Shown here: positions 45,005-52,590 of the stretch, one piece after another | Layout of the letters: the number at the start of each line of letters is the position of its first letter | Position numbering within the stretch: position 1 is the first letter of the stretch | Origin: CBDCWQ01 sp965223435 | GTDB taxonomy: Bacteria; Myxococcota; Kuafuiibacteriia; Kuafuiibacteriales; Kuafuiibacteriaceae | Direction of reading: 5' to 3' | NCBI GenBank assembly: GCA_965223435.1 | Contig: CBDCWQ010000017.1 | Span: 186,001-250,000 of the forward strand | DNA length: 64,000 bases | The notes under the pieces: generated by a model | The model's database searches: none | What the model was told of the DNA's origin: nothing | The model's input: only the letters and a program-made list of their open reading frames with translations | Position numbers and translations under genes: made by a program

Positions 45005-45477
45005 TGTGGCTCCTTGTTGTCGCGGGCGAACGCCAGGGAGAAGTCTGGGTTGACGCTTCTGGTTCCGATGGCGCCGCTCGACGGGTAGCCAAGACTTTTG
45101 ATGCCTGGTATCGCAACTGGCTCGACGCCCTGGTTCGAGACCTAGACGGATTTACACACTGGAATGCAGAATACTGCGCTTCCCCTTCAGTCCTCTCACA
45201 AGCGATAGAAGCAGTGGAGGCCGAGGGCGTGGAATCGAACCAAGCTGTCGAGCAACTAAGCCGTTTTCTTGGCAACGGCTCCATATCTTTGGCCAGCTAT
45301 GGCAGCCCATACTTTGATCAAGGTGCTCCACTTGATCCGTGCCAGGCTTGTGCCAGGATGGTGCAAAGACTCGGCCTCAGCCTAGATGTATTCGGCCCCG
45401 GCTCTCCTGCTCGACAAGCAGACGATCAAAACAAGCAGGGACTCATCGGCCGGCTCATGACAAAGCTGAAGAAGTAA
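45001..45477 (+). CDS. SUKH (SMI1/KNR4) C-terminal fragment
   Basis: The 158-aa ORF begins GTG ATG at the stop of the previous ORF. Its first 50 residues match the second half of SUKH domains (LLVVAGERQGEVWVD, FDAWYRNWLDALV); the frame continues upstream as PAGVLALAHAGCGVMW, which completes the motif. A C-terminal extension carries a CQAC pair and a Lys-rich end. It may be translated by coupling, but the domain is incomplete. Confidence 0.55.
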   Translation: MMWLLVVAGERQGEVWVDASGSDGAARRVAKTFDAWYRNWLDALVRDLDGFTHWNAEYCASPSVLSQAIEAVEAEGVESNQAVEQLSRFLGNGSISLASYGSPYFDQGAPLDPCQACARMVQRLGLSLDVFGPGSPARQADDQNKQGLIGRLMTKLKK

Positions 45478-45745
45478 CTTTCCAGTCGCTGAGGTCGCAT
45501 CACTTCGTACTGAAAAGGAACCGATGCTCGCCACCGCCCGTTTCACATCGATGGTGGCGAGACAAAGACTCGGCGCTATGCTACGAAAGGTGTTCAATCA
45601 AGAGTCGTGGCCAACCCTCATGCGAGAGTGAATCTCTCTCGCACGAAGCCGATGCGATGACCCGCCCAATTGGGGTTGAGCTGTGTGTTCCTGGGTCATA
45701 TCGCTGAGGCCACAAAAAGGAGGATGGCCTCGAAGAGGAGGGCGC

Positions 45746-46369
45746 GTGACCGTGGCGAAACCAGAACAGTTTACAAAGTGGGCAAAGAGCTTGGATGACG
45801 TGACCGAGACCGTCGCTTGCAAGAACACGCCCATCGAGCAGGCCTCGTTCAAAGTAAAGGGCAAGTCTTTCCTTTTTGTGCAGCAAAAAGACGGGGGCGT
45901 GGTCGTGCGTCTTAAGCTTCGCGAGTCCGCCGCGAGCGCAGCCGGTTTCGATGGCGTCGAAGTCGGCGCCGGCGGTTGGACTACAATTCGGCTTGGCGCA
46001 AGGTCGGCCCCGCCAAAACAGACACAAAACTGGATTGGGGAAAGCTACGCCTTGAGCATCGCAAGTAGGGTCGAAAAGAAGGTAGCAAAAAGGAGCCTGA
46101 CGAAAAAGAAATCAACAAAGAAGAGCCTGACGAAAAAGAAATCAACAAAGAAGAGCCTGACGAAAAAGAAGCCCACAAAGAAGAGCTTGACGAAAAAGAA
46201 GCCCACCAAGAAGAGCTTGACGAAAAAGAAGCCCACCAAGAAGAGCTTGACGAAAAAGAAGCCCACAAAGAAGAGCTTGACGAAAAAGAAGCCCACCAAG
46301 AAGAGCTTGACGAAAAGTGGGCCAACAAAGAAAAGTCTAGCGAAGAAGAAACCAAAAAGAAGAGCCTGA
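45746..46369 (+). CDS. YjbR/MmcQ-like protein with histone-like Lys-rich repeat tail
   Basis: A 207-aa protein. GTG 45746 is chosen because GAGGAGG sits at 45736-45742. Residues 1-112 look like the YjbR/MmcQ (CyaY-like) fold: PEQFTKWAKSLDDVTE, ASFKVKGKSFLFVQQKDGGVVVRL, WIGESYALS. Residues about 114-200 are decamer repeats close to KKSLTKKKPT, strongly basic like histone H1 tails and other bacterial DNA-binding tails. YjbR-fold proteins are often considered DNA-binding; here the tail makes nucleoid binding plausible (inference). The tail is encoded by a 30-bp tandem repeat. In the +1 frame the Lys-rich coding continues past the stop (KKKSLMKKKLEKRNSEKRK...), so repeat slippage may have changed the C-terminus. 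Confidence 0.75.
   Translation: MTVAKPEQFTKWAKSLDDVTETVACKNTPIEQASFKVKGKSFLFVQQKDGGVVVRLKLRESAASAAGFDGVEVGAGGWTTIRLGARSAPPKQTQNWIGESYALSIASRVEKKVAKRSLTKKKSTKKSLTKKKSTKKSLTKKKPTKKSLTKKKPTKKSLTKKKPTKKSLTKKKPTKKSLTKKKPTKKSLTKSGPTKKSLAKKKPKRRA
46091..46330 (+). repeat. Eight 30-bp tandem repeats encoding a Lys-rich tail
   Basis: Units start at 46091, 46121, 46151, 46181, 46211, 46241, 46271 and 46301, based on AAGAGCYTGACGAAAAAGAA plus a variable end. A degenerate ninth unit follows at 46331-46360. The unit is a multiple of three, so copy-number change would alter tail length without a frameshift. Confidence 0.92.
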
Positions 46370-46596
46370 TGAAGAAGAAACTGGAAAAACGGAATTCTGA
46401 AAAGAGGAAGTCAAGTAAGAGAAGCCAAACGTTTGCTGAAGGCGCAGTTTGGCGTGATTTCTATCGCGGTGCAAATTCTGTTCCGTCCTTGCTTACCCGT
46501 GACGAAGCCTCGAAGTCGTACCCTGTCTGCCGTTGAGCTCGCAAACTGACGTCAAAGTAGATCGGTTCGCCACTCGACGACTTCTATGCGCCTTGA

Positions 46597-47433
46597 CTAC
46601 GGACTACGTTTCTTGATTTGACCACATTTCGCGGACGAGAATTGCCGCTTTTTCTTTTTCTTTAGCCTGCGGACAAGTCCTCGATCTTTGTTGGTACGCG
46701 CGACTTCGATGTACCAGTTGAGTACGGTGTTGAGATTGCAGTGTACTACGGGAAACTTCGGTATCCGTTTGATCGCCCTCTTGTATAGCTTTTCGGCTGT
46801 CTTCCGATCGTCTTGCAACGCCCGCCGGCGTCCCTGCATGGCAAGTTCCAAGAATTGGTCGAAGGGCTGGGGTCTGATCGGCTTTTGCATCGCCCGCGCG
46901 GCTCGCGTGTAGAGACCATCGGCCTTTTGGTTGTTGCCGAGAGCGTAGTGCAAAAAAGCCAATAGGCTTAGGTTCATGCGAAGCGCCGCATCTTTTCCCT
47001 TGGGGTCGTTGATTCCCTCAGCCCTGAGCTCTTGGTGTCCATGTTCCAAGGCCTTATCGATGTGCAGAATGGCCCTCGGGTATTGCCCCTGAACGCTGGC
47101 GACTGTTGCCGCTAGCGATTCTTCGACGACTTTGCGCACCCCTGGGACCAGGCCAGAAGGCGTCCACGCTCCGCGATCTTGTCTAAAAAGCAAGATCGCA
47201 GCCACGCGATGGAAAAACTCGCTGACTTCGATGGGAACCTTCGTGCGAAGGGCGGCGTGGTAGTGCTCGGCTGCCCGTCGATACCGTCGCCTTGCGTATG
47301 CTTGATCGCCGGCTTGGGCGTGTTCTAGGTAGGCGTCCATCGGGTCTTGCGCGTTTGCTGGGCTGGTCGTTTGAGATACATAGAGGAGCGCTGCCAAACC
47401 ACTGAAAAATATGCGCCTGTCGATTGGATACAT
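46597..47433 (-). CDS. Secreted TPR-type protein coupled to the papain-like peptidase gene
   Basis: A 278-aa protein. The ATG at 47433 is chosen; it lies one base after the TAA of the upstream peptidase gene and opens a good signal peptide (MYPIDRRIFF...TSPANAQD). Helical repeats of TPR type fill most of it: AGDQAYARRRYRRAAEHYHAAL, LSLLAFLHYALGNNQKADGLYTRAA, RRALQDDRKTAEKLYKRAI. The C-terminus is very basic (RRLKKKKKRQ). The reading frame extends 47 codons upstream over the peptidase gene, which is why the shorter start is preferred. A periplasmic partner, adaptor or immunity-like role for the peptidase is inference. Confidence 0.72.
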   Translation of the reverse strand: MYPIDRRIFFSGLAALLYVSQTTSPANAQDPMDAYLEHAQAGDQAYARRRYRRAAEHYHAALRTKVPIEVSEFFHRVAAILLFRQDRGAWTPSGLVPGVRKVVEESLAATVASVQGQYPRAILHIDKALEHGHQELRAEGINDPKGKDAALRMNLSLLAFLHYALGNNQKADGLYTRAARAMQKPIRPQPFDQFLELAMQGRRRALQDDRKTAEKLYKRAIKRIPKFPVVHCNLNTVLNWYIEVARTNKDRGLVRRLKKKKKRQFSSAKCGQIKKRSP

Positions 47434-47434
47434 T

Positions 47435-47965
47435 TTAGTCCACATCTTTATAGGTTCGAATCTGCGTGATTTGGTATTCGGCATTTTCAACATATTTTTT
47501 TCGCCCTCGTTCTTCCTTAAAGAGCTTTCCGGTATCTTTGTCCACATACGCCCGAAACTTTCGCCCACCTGCACCCGGATCCTTAAACTCGTAGTAGAGT
47601 CGACCCTTTTTGTCGTAGCCGCGTCCGTGAATGGTTACAAAGTGATCGGTCAGTTTGTCGCGGTTGTATTGTTTGTCTGCGTAGGAGACGCCAACCATCA
47701 CCGGAAGCCCCTTGTCGAGGGCCTTGTCGATGTAGGCGCGAGCTCTTTTTGCCTGTTGTTTGTCTACCGCCACCCGGCCTTTTTTGTCTTCAGCATACGC
47801 GACCTGAATGGCTTGCTCGGGACCATGTAAGCGGGGAGCCTTTTTGCCGAATCGTTTGCGCGTGTACTCTGTTGCTTGGTCATGGGCCGCCTTAAAACAA
47901 GCAGTATCCGGACTTTTGTATCGGTATGAGCCATCCTTCTTTATCTCTGCCTTGAGGCTATACAC
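47435..47965 (-). CDS. Papain-like (C39-type fold) cysteine peptidase/amidase, probably N-terminally frameshifted
   Basis: The 176-aa ORF has the block pattern of small papain-like effectors: a Cys in SPDTACFKAAHDQ (Cys about 23), LPVMVGVSYADKQ, DHFVTIHGRGYDKKGRLYYEFKDPG with catalytic His and following Asp. Such proteins are bacteriocin-type or type VI amidases, or processing peptidases. No signal peptide in this frame. The GTG start lacks a ribosome site. Just upstream, an ATG at 48020 with GGCAGGTAGG before it reads MKRLATQQRFLKEFKSNGGV and meets a TAG at the very base where the listed ORF begins (VYSLKAEIKK). One inserted base would join both. The gene is coupled to the downstream TPR gene. 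Confidence 0.65.
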   Translation of the reverse strand: MYSLKAEIKKDGSYRYKSPDTACFKAAHDQATEYTRKRFGKKAPRLHGPEQAIQVAYAEDKKGRVAVDKQQAKRARAYIDKALDKGLPVMVGVSYADKQYNRDKLTDHFVTIHGRGYDKKGRLYYEFKDPGAGGRKFRAYVDKDTGKLFKEERGRKKYVENAEYQITQIRTYKDVD

Positions 47966-48020
47966 CGCCGTTCGACTTGAATTCCTTCAAGAATCTCTGT
48001 TGCGTTGCCAGCCTTTTCAT

Positions 48021-48468
48021 TTTGCCTACCTGCCTTTGATTGGGATCAGCCCGCCGGCCTCGAGGAGAATTAATCAAGTTCCATGCCACCGCCTACAGTG
48101 CAATGATGATTGAGCGCACGCACCTCATGATCACCGAGACCGAACGAATTCCGAACGTTCCGGACATTCGGCGGACGCTCGATGTGTGTGCACACGCCTC
48201 GAGCCGCGGTGACTGGGCCTTGGGGGCGCTTGATGTAGGGGAAACTTGGGCGCCCGCGGGATTGGTGCCGGAACGCCACATGTTGGGCTCATCCGCTTGG
48301 TGGCAGCTTGTATTGACGTGTGGCTGTCCGTGCTTAAGTTGGTAGATACAGGCGTGAACGTAAGAATTTGATCGGCCCACCTCGAAAGCTTGTTCGTACG
48401 TGTGAGGTATTCGACAGCACGCCAGGTTAGAGCGCTCGGACCGGGTGCTCTCAAAGGGAGGTTTTCGC
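48021..48468. other. 448-bp divergent intergenic region
   Basis: It lies between the peptidase/TPR pair (minus) and the propeller/membrane protein (plus). Promoters for both are expected. I see no hairpin, repeat or RNA gene; several short frames on both strands look like noise. Confidence 0.35.
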
Positions 48469-50091
48469 GTGGTCACATGGTCCAAAGGATGGTTACTGAT
48501 TTTTGTTGGTGCACTCGGCGCTTTCTTCTGTTCGGCGCTCGGGCGGGGGCCCGAGGTGATGGCTCCCTCGATTTTGCGCCAAGGACCTGATGGACAGGTC
48601 TGGTTGCTCGCTGATCGCAGTTTTATCGAGCTCAGCGCACAGGGCGATGTGATTGCGATTGTCCCAGATACTCGGTTTGGATTCTCGTCGCACGTGTCCG
48701 ATTTTGTGGTCCTCGATGATGGTCGAGTTTTGGTAGGAGATGGAGAGAAGAAGGAGGTCCGTTTTTTCAGCCACGACCAAACGCTTGAGAGAACGGTTTC
48801 TGTGCCCGGGGTTGGACGGCACTTCTCATTTGATTACGACGAGGCCCTCGACAAGATATACGTGGCGAACCCCGGTTTCAAACAAGTGGAAGCGCGAAGC
48901 ATGACCGGGGACGGCGTTCGTACCTCTACGAGTGGTGCGTTTTCGCGCCCAATAGACATCCGCCTACAGCCAGGAGGGCGGGTTTTGGTCGCCGACTTCG
49001 GCCTAGGGCGAACTGTTCTCACGTCATCGACGGCAGAGATTCTATCGACGTTTCATCGAGCACCGAACCTGATGGGTTCGTCGATTCTTGGAGTTGGTCC
49101 CGGGGGATCGGTGGTTGTCGTAGATAGGTGTAAGTCTCGCCCGTGCGGGAAAATTGCTTGGCTGCGGAACGAGGGCCGGGTCGATCAATTCGAATTCGGA
49201 TCTGGATTTGAACCCGCGGGTGTATTGGTGAAGCCGGACCAGGTGCTGGTCACCGACCAGGACTCGATGCGCATTTTTTCTTGGGACGGTGGTCAGATGT
49301 CGACGTGGGGTTCTATGGGCTTAACCGAGATCCTAGAAGAGCTCCAACTGCGTTTCGAGATCTCTCGGAGTTTTGCGTTCATAGGTGGATATGGGCCCAT
49401 GGTGATGCTTCTGATTGCCCTCGTGGGCGCTTTTGTTGTGCACCGCGAGAGTGCGATGGCTGCGTCCAAAGCGAAGGACCTCAGTTGGGCAGCCTGTGTT
49501 TCTCCTCGCCTTCGCAAAGTCATGGGGCAGCCTCATCGGGCCAAAATCGGAGTGCAAATCCTGTTGTCGATGAGTTTTATGGTTCTGTTTGCCGGTGTGG
49601 TCTTGTTGGTGCCCGGCTTGGTTCCAAAATCGTATTGGTGGATTGGATGTGCACTCCTCATGGTCCTATTCTTGTTTATGGTGACGATGCCCATACGCCG
49701 TCACCTCCTCGAACGAATGTGGACGCCTTGGGTGATGGAATGGTTCCTCCGTCACGGTCCCGGTGTGGCGAAGGACCTTTTGCCAAGTGAGACTGTCTTG
49801 GGGTGTGAGGTCGTTTGGTTCGGGCGCCACGAGCTGAGAACGTTAGCTCGATTTTTGCTGGTGACCGATCAGCGGCTTCTCATCTATGGAATAAGGAATC
49901 ACAAGATTGTGGCAGAATTCAGTCGGCCCATCGCTGAAGTGGCGTCTCCCGGTGGGTTCCGTGTACGGCTTCTCGAGTGGTTCGAGGGGCGGCCCTGCTT
50001 TTTTCTTCAGCATCCGGAACATGGTGTCATGCGTTTGTTGCTCCATTCCAAAGAGGCGATTGTCCGGTTTCGCGCTCGACTTGAAGAATAG
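48469..50091 (+). CDS. Beta-propeller membrane protein with cytoplasmic PH-like domain
   Basis: A 540-aa protein; GTG 48469 chosen for AAAGGGAGG at 48454-48462 and the signal-like WSKGWLLIFVGALGAFF. About 290 residues of NHL-like propeller follow (DGQVWLLADRSFIELSAQGDV, PIDIRLQPGGRVLVADFGLGR, GVLVKPDQVLVTDQDSMRI). One transmembrane helix lies near 313-333 and two more near 370-420. The C-terminal part (about 455-540) looks like a bacterial PH/GRAM-type fold (LARFLLVTDQRLLIYGIRN ... FRVRLLEWFEGRPCFFL). No family name recognised. Topology: propeller outside, PH-like part inside; a sensor role is inference. Confidence 0.72.
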   Translation: MVTWSKGWLLIFVGALGAFFCSALGRGPEVMAPSILRQGPDGQVWLLADRSFIELSAQGDVIAIVPDTRFGFSSHVSDFVVLDDGRVLVGDGEKKEVRFFSHDQTLERTVSVPGVGRHFSFDYDEALDKIYVANPGFKQVEARSMTGDGVRTSTSGAFSRPIDIRLQPGGRVLVADFGLGRTVLTSSTAEILSTFHRAPNLMGSSILGVGPGGSVVVVDRCKSRPCGKIAWLRNEGRVDQFEFGSGFEPAGVLVKPDQVLVTDQDSMRIFSWDGGQMSTWGSMGLTEILEELQLRFEISRSFAFIGGYGPMVMLLIALVGAFVVHRESAMAASKAKDLSWAACVSPRLRKVMGQPHRAKIGVQILLSMSFMVLFAGVVLLVPGLVPKSYWWIGCALLMVLFLFMVTMPIRRHLLERMWTPWVMEWFLRHGPGVAKDLLPSETVLGCEVVWFGRHELRTLARFLLVTDQRLLIYGIRNHKIVAEFSRPIAEVASPGGFRVRLLEWFEGRPCFFLQHPEHGVMRLLLHSKEAIVRFRARLEE

Positions 50092-50515
50092 GTCATCTTC
50101 GGGTACGCGCCTGTTGCGCGGCTCAGGCGAAGTCAAGTCGTGACTATTCAGAATGGTCACAAGCCGGTCATGAAGGCGTCATGGGTGCTCCGCCGCAATC
50201 ACCAAGGCGGTGAGGATGAAACGAGACCAAAAGGCGCATCGGGTCTTTGGGGGCGAGCAAGGCCATCGGACCATCGGGGAGGGTAAAACCACGCACCAGA
50301 TGGCGTCGTTCTTCCCCAGTTCGGAGGGGCACCCTGATCTGGCCCCGCCCCGGATACGCTTTGACAAACCGCGTCGTTTAGGGGTTTTTACAGACTGAGT
50401 GTCAACAACTATTGACTTTTTTCTGGTGCCCCATTGTGGTTTGTCACCGGGCGAAGCCAAGAGGGGTTTGTCCGTTTTCGACGCAAGGGCGGAGTCGTCG
50501 CCAGGGGAGGGTGTT
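50092..50515. other. 424-bp region with a possible minus-strand coding remnant
   Basis: On the minus strand about 50168-50366 an open frame without an ATG reads like real protein (RGFTLPDGPMALLAPKD, LLVSFHPHRLGD) and ends at a TGA at 50168; an in-frame TAA lies just upstream. It may be the tail of a deleted gene. No other feature recognised. Confidence 0.3.
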
Positions 50516-50869
50516 GTGCGGTTTCAGTTCGGTTGGATGGCCACCGTGGCTGCTTTGGCTGTTTCATTTTTGGCGCCCGGCGCAACGAGAGGATCTGCCG
50601 GAGGCCAGGTTCTGAGGCTCTCGCTTGCGCCCGGCTGGAACTTGGTGGCGTTGCCGTTCACGTGGGGCACGCTGCCGGCGAACTGGGTGGGGGCCGACAC
50701 CCACGTGTGGACGGTCTCGAACGGTGAAACCGCCGCCAAGCCTGCCTTCGCGCATTCGCCCCATCCGAACGATTCAGACGTCGCGCGTGGGCTTGGCCGA
50801 GGGGTCTATTGGTGCTCTTCGATAGCCGTCCCGGCACATCTCATGCCACAGCCCAACGGTTTCTATTGA
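50516..50869 (+). CDS. Stub of the giant exported protein family (N-terminal module only)
   Basis: A 117-aa protein from GTG 50516, placed by AGGGGAGG ending at 50510. The signal peptide (WMATVAALAVSFLAPGATRG) is followed by RLSLAPGWNLVALPFTWG and HVWTVSNGE. This is the same entry module as in the giant proteins (TLAPGWNLVSAPPG at 62154; GPGWSLFYG at 42711). After about 95 residues the sequence ends as GVYWCSSIAVPAHLMPQPNGFY, where the relatives continue with GYWVFS-type blocks. So it is either a truncated fourth paralog on the opposite strand or a stand-alone module. I favour truncation because the paralogs are all large. Confidence 0.6.
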   Translation: MRFQFGWMATVAALAVSFLAPGATRGSAGGQVLRLSLAPGWNLVALPFTWGTLPANWVGADTHVWTVSNGETAAKPAFAHSPHPNDSDVARGLGRGVYWCSSIAVPAHLMPQPNGFY

Positions 50870-51374
50870 GTCGATGCCTGCGTCCACAACCTCCGGCCAG
50901 ATGTCGAGGCCGGCGAACGAGGCAAGCCGAATGGTGTTCGTGACTGCCGTTTGAAGATTTTGGTGTGTGGTTTCATGCGAGACCGGGTGCGTGGTTGCGG
51001 GGTTGATATGTAAGTGGAAATTGACAACGTGAGGTATGGGGGATAGCTGTTTCGTCCGGCTTACGTAAGGGCGTGTCGAGCGCACCTGGGGCCGTTTGGC
51101 GCCCGGACGGATTCGATCCATGACGAGGCTTTCCGCATTGTTGATGGGCTCCAAGTTCATGTTCTGCCGAACGGTTCGGAGCCCCGAACGACCCCACCGA
51201 AGTGATCGCAGGAATCGGTTTCGTTAGCAGCGCAAAAATGGCGACAAAATTGATGTCGTCAGGCGTTGACTGAACCGCCCGCTTCCAGATCCGGCTGATG
51301 TCGACGAAGTGATTGCGGCTGTTTACACGTGTCCAAGGTTGGCGCACATGGGCGTACACGTGCCCCTTGTCCAT
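50774..51374 (-). pseudogene. Probable gene remnant of unknown family (two overlapping frames)
   Basis: Two minus-strand frames look like one protein broken by a frameshift near 51175. The upstream frame (from 51374) reads VNSRNHFVDISRIWKRAV and INFVAIFALLTKPIPAITS. The downstream frame (from 51160) reads NNAESLVMDRIRPGAKRPQ and SHETTHQNLQTAVTNTIRLA. Both are more protein-like than the alternative frames. No family recognised, and the downstream end runs into the opposite-strand stub. Low confidence. Confidence 0.28.
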
Positions 51375-51480
51375 GTCTGAAGACTAAAGGGCTATGGGCT
51401 CCGGATGCGCGCTTTGCCCGGTCCGGATGGTGCAAACCATGGTTTCAAGCTAGCCTTGTTCTTTGAGGGGCGAACGGTCG
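50870..51480. other. 611-bp region between the stub gene and plsX
   Basis: Apart from the possible remnant on the minus strand (50774-51374), nothing is recognised. The plsX promoter should lie near 51380-51470; no clear boxes seen. Confidence 0.3.
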
Positions 51481-52410
51481 GTGAGGGAAGGCACACGCTT
51501 GCGTATTGCGGTCGATGCCATGGGGAGCGACAAGCATCCGGAGCCTGAAGTTCAGGGAGCGGCGCTGGCGTGTGAACGGTGGCCCAACGATCGCATCGTG
51601 CTGGTCGGAGATCGCCAGAAGATTCAAGCTGTCTTCGCGCGCATGTCGAGGCCACCGTCTAATCTTCACGTGGTTCACGCAGACTCGGTGATGGGCATGA
51701 CCGAGCTACCAAGCGACGTACTCAAACGGGTCCCTGATACCTCTGTGCACGTTGGACTGCGACTTCTCAAAGAAGGCCAGGTAGACGCCTTTGTGTCTGC
51801 GGGTAATACCGGGGGTCTCCTTGCGCTTGCCACGTTGGGCGGAAGTCTCGGCCGCCTACAAGGCGTCATTCGTCCAGCCGTTGCCCCCCTTATCCCCTGG
51901 CCAGCTGGGCATTTTTTGATATTGGATGTGGGGGCTAACGCGGACTGCCGTCCCGAGTTTTTGGTGCAGTTTGCGAGCATGGGCTCGGTTTATTGCCAAA
52001 AAGCACTGGGCCTAGACCGCCCGCGGGTCGCGCTTTTGTCGAACGGAGAGGAATCGGGCAAGGGCAATCAGCTGGTTCGTCAAAGCGCAAAACGTTTAGA
52101 CGCGACCGATCTTCACTTTGTCGGCAATGTTGAGCCCAAGGATGTTCTTGCGGGTGCGGCGGACGTGGTGGTGACCGATGGCTTCACGGGGAACATCTTC
52201 ATCAAAACCCTCGAGGCCGTTCTTCGGCACAGCGGACAGAGGGGCGCGGAAGCCGTAGGGGGGGCGCTGCTTCTCGGCCTCGACCACATTGTGATTGCGG
52301 CCCATGGCCGGTCGAGCGAAGTGCTTATCTGCCAAGCCATCCATCAGGCGCGGGCCGCCGTGGAGGCCCAGGTGATCAGCTGCTTTGTGGCTGCGGTCGA
52401 TGCGGCCTAA
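51481..52410 (+). CDS. plsX: Phosphate acyltransferase PlsX
   Basis: A 309-aa protein from the GTG at 51481; TTGAGGGG lies about 11 bases upstream. PlsX blocks are clear: RIAVDAMGSDKHPEPEVQGA at the N-terminus, VSAGNTGGLLALATLGGSLGR, FLILDVGANADCRPEFLVQFA, LLSNGEESGKGNQLVR and VVTDGFTGNIFIKTLEAV. The length is normal for PlsX (310-350, towards the short end). It makes acyl-phosphate from acyl-ACP, feeding PlsY in glycerolipid synthesis; peripheral inner-membrane enzyme. The usual neighbours rpmF and fabH are absent here. It converges on the decayed giant gene 3. Confidence 0.95.
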   Translation: MREGTRLRIAVDAMGSDKHPEPEVQGAALACERWPNDRIVLVGDRQKIQAVFARMSRPPSNLHVVHADSVMGMTELPSDVLKRVPDTSVHVGLRLLKEGQVDAFVSAGNTGGLLALATLGGSLGRLQGVIRPAVAPLIPWPAGHFLILDVGANADCRPEFLVQFASMGSVYCQKALGLDRPRVALLSNGEESGKGNQLVRQSAKRLDATDLHFVGNVEPKDVLAGAADVVVTDGFTGNIFIKTLEAVLRHSGQRGAEAVGGALLLGLDHIVIAAHGRSSEVLICQAIHQARAAVEAQVISCFVAAVDAA

Positions 52411-52590
52411 TCCCAGGGCTCACTTCTCTTGCGACCGGGTCGGCTGCCTGTGCGCGTGGTTTCGTCATGACCCATTTGGCCTATCCATCGCGCATGCTGA
52501 TCGCAATCCGTGGCCTTTCGGCCGTGGAAGCCAGTCTCCCGAAAACCTACCTGACCCGGGGCCATTGCAGGTTCATCTATTGCGACCAGG

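Larger units (their letters stand above)
44041..45477 (+). pseudogene. Broken DUF6348-like + SUKH (SMI1/KNR4) gene
   Basis: Three frames together read as one protein. The first, from ATG 44041, ends in VQQAASLFFHISGG. It continues one base out of frame near 44222 as QLGEAPVFASMSGYGATAEEA. Later, LESRVGRLPGDYRHFL (near 44900-44950) is the N-terminal block of a SUKH domain. Its C-terminal block (VLALAHAGCGVMWLLVVAGE ... FDAWYRNWLDALV) lies in yet another frame from about 44965. The roughly 60-90 residues that normally separate the two SUKH blocks are missing. So the gene carries one frameshift and one frame-breaking internal deletion. SUKH and DUF6348 proteins are typically immunity or partner proteins of secreted toxins. 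Confidence 0.6.

Noticed and set aside
47440..47470. A GGTTCGAATC motif resembling a tRNA T-loop
   Set aside because: No acceptor, D or anticodon arms can be folded around it, and it lies in the peptidase gene.
52411..52590. A GGCC-TTTC-GGCC hairpin as a bidirectional terminator between plsX and giant gene 3
   Set aside because: The stem is only about four base pairs and there is no T-run.
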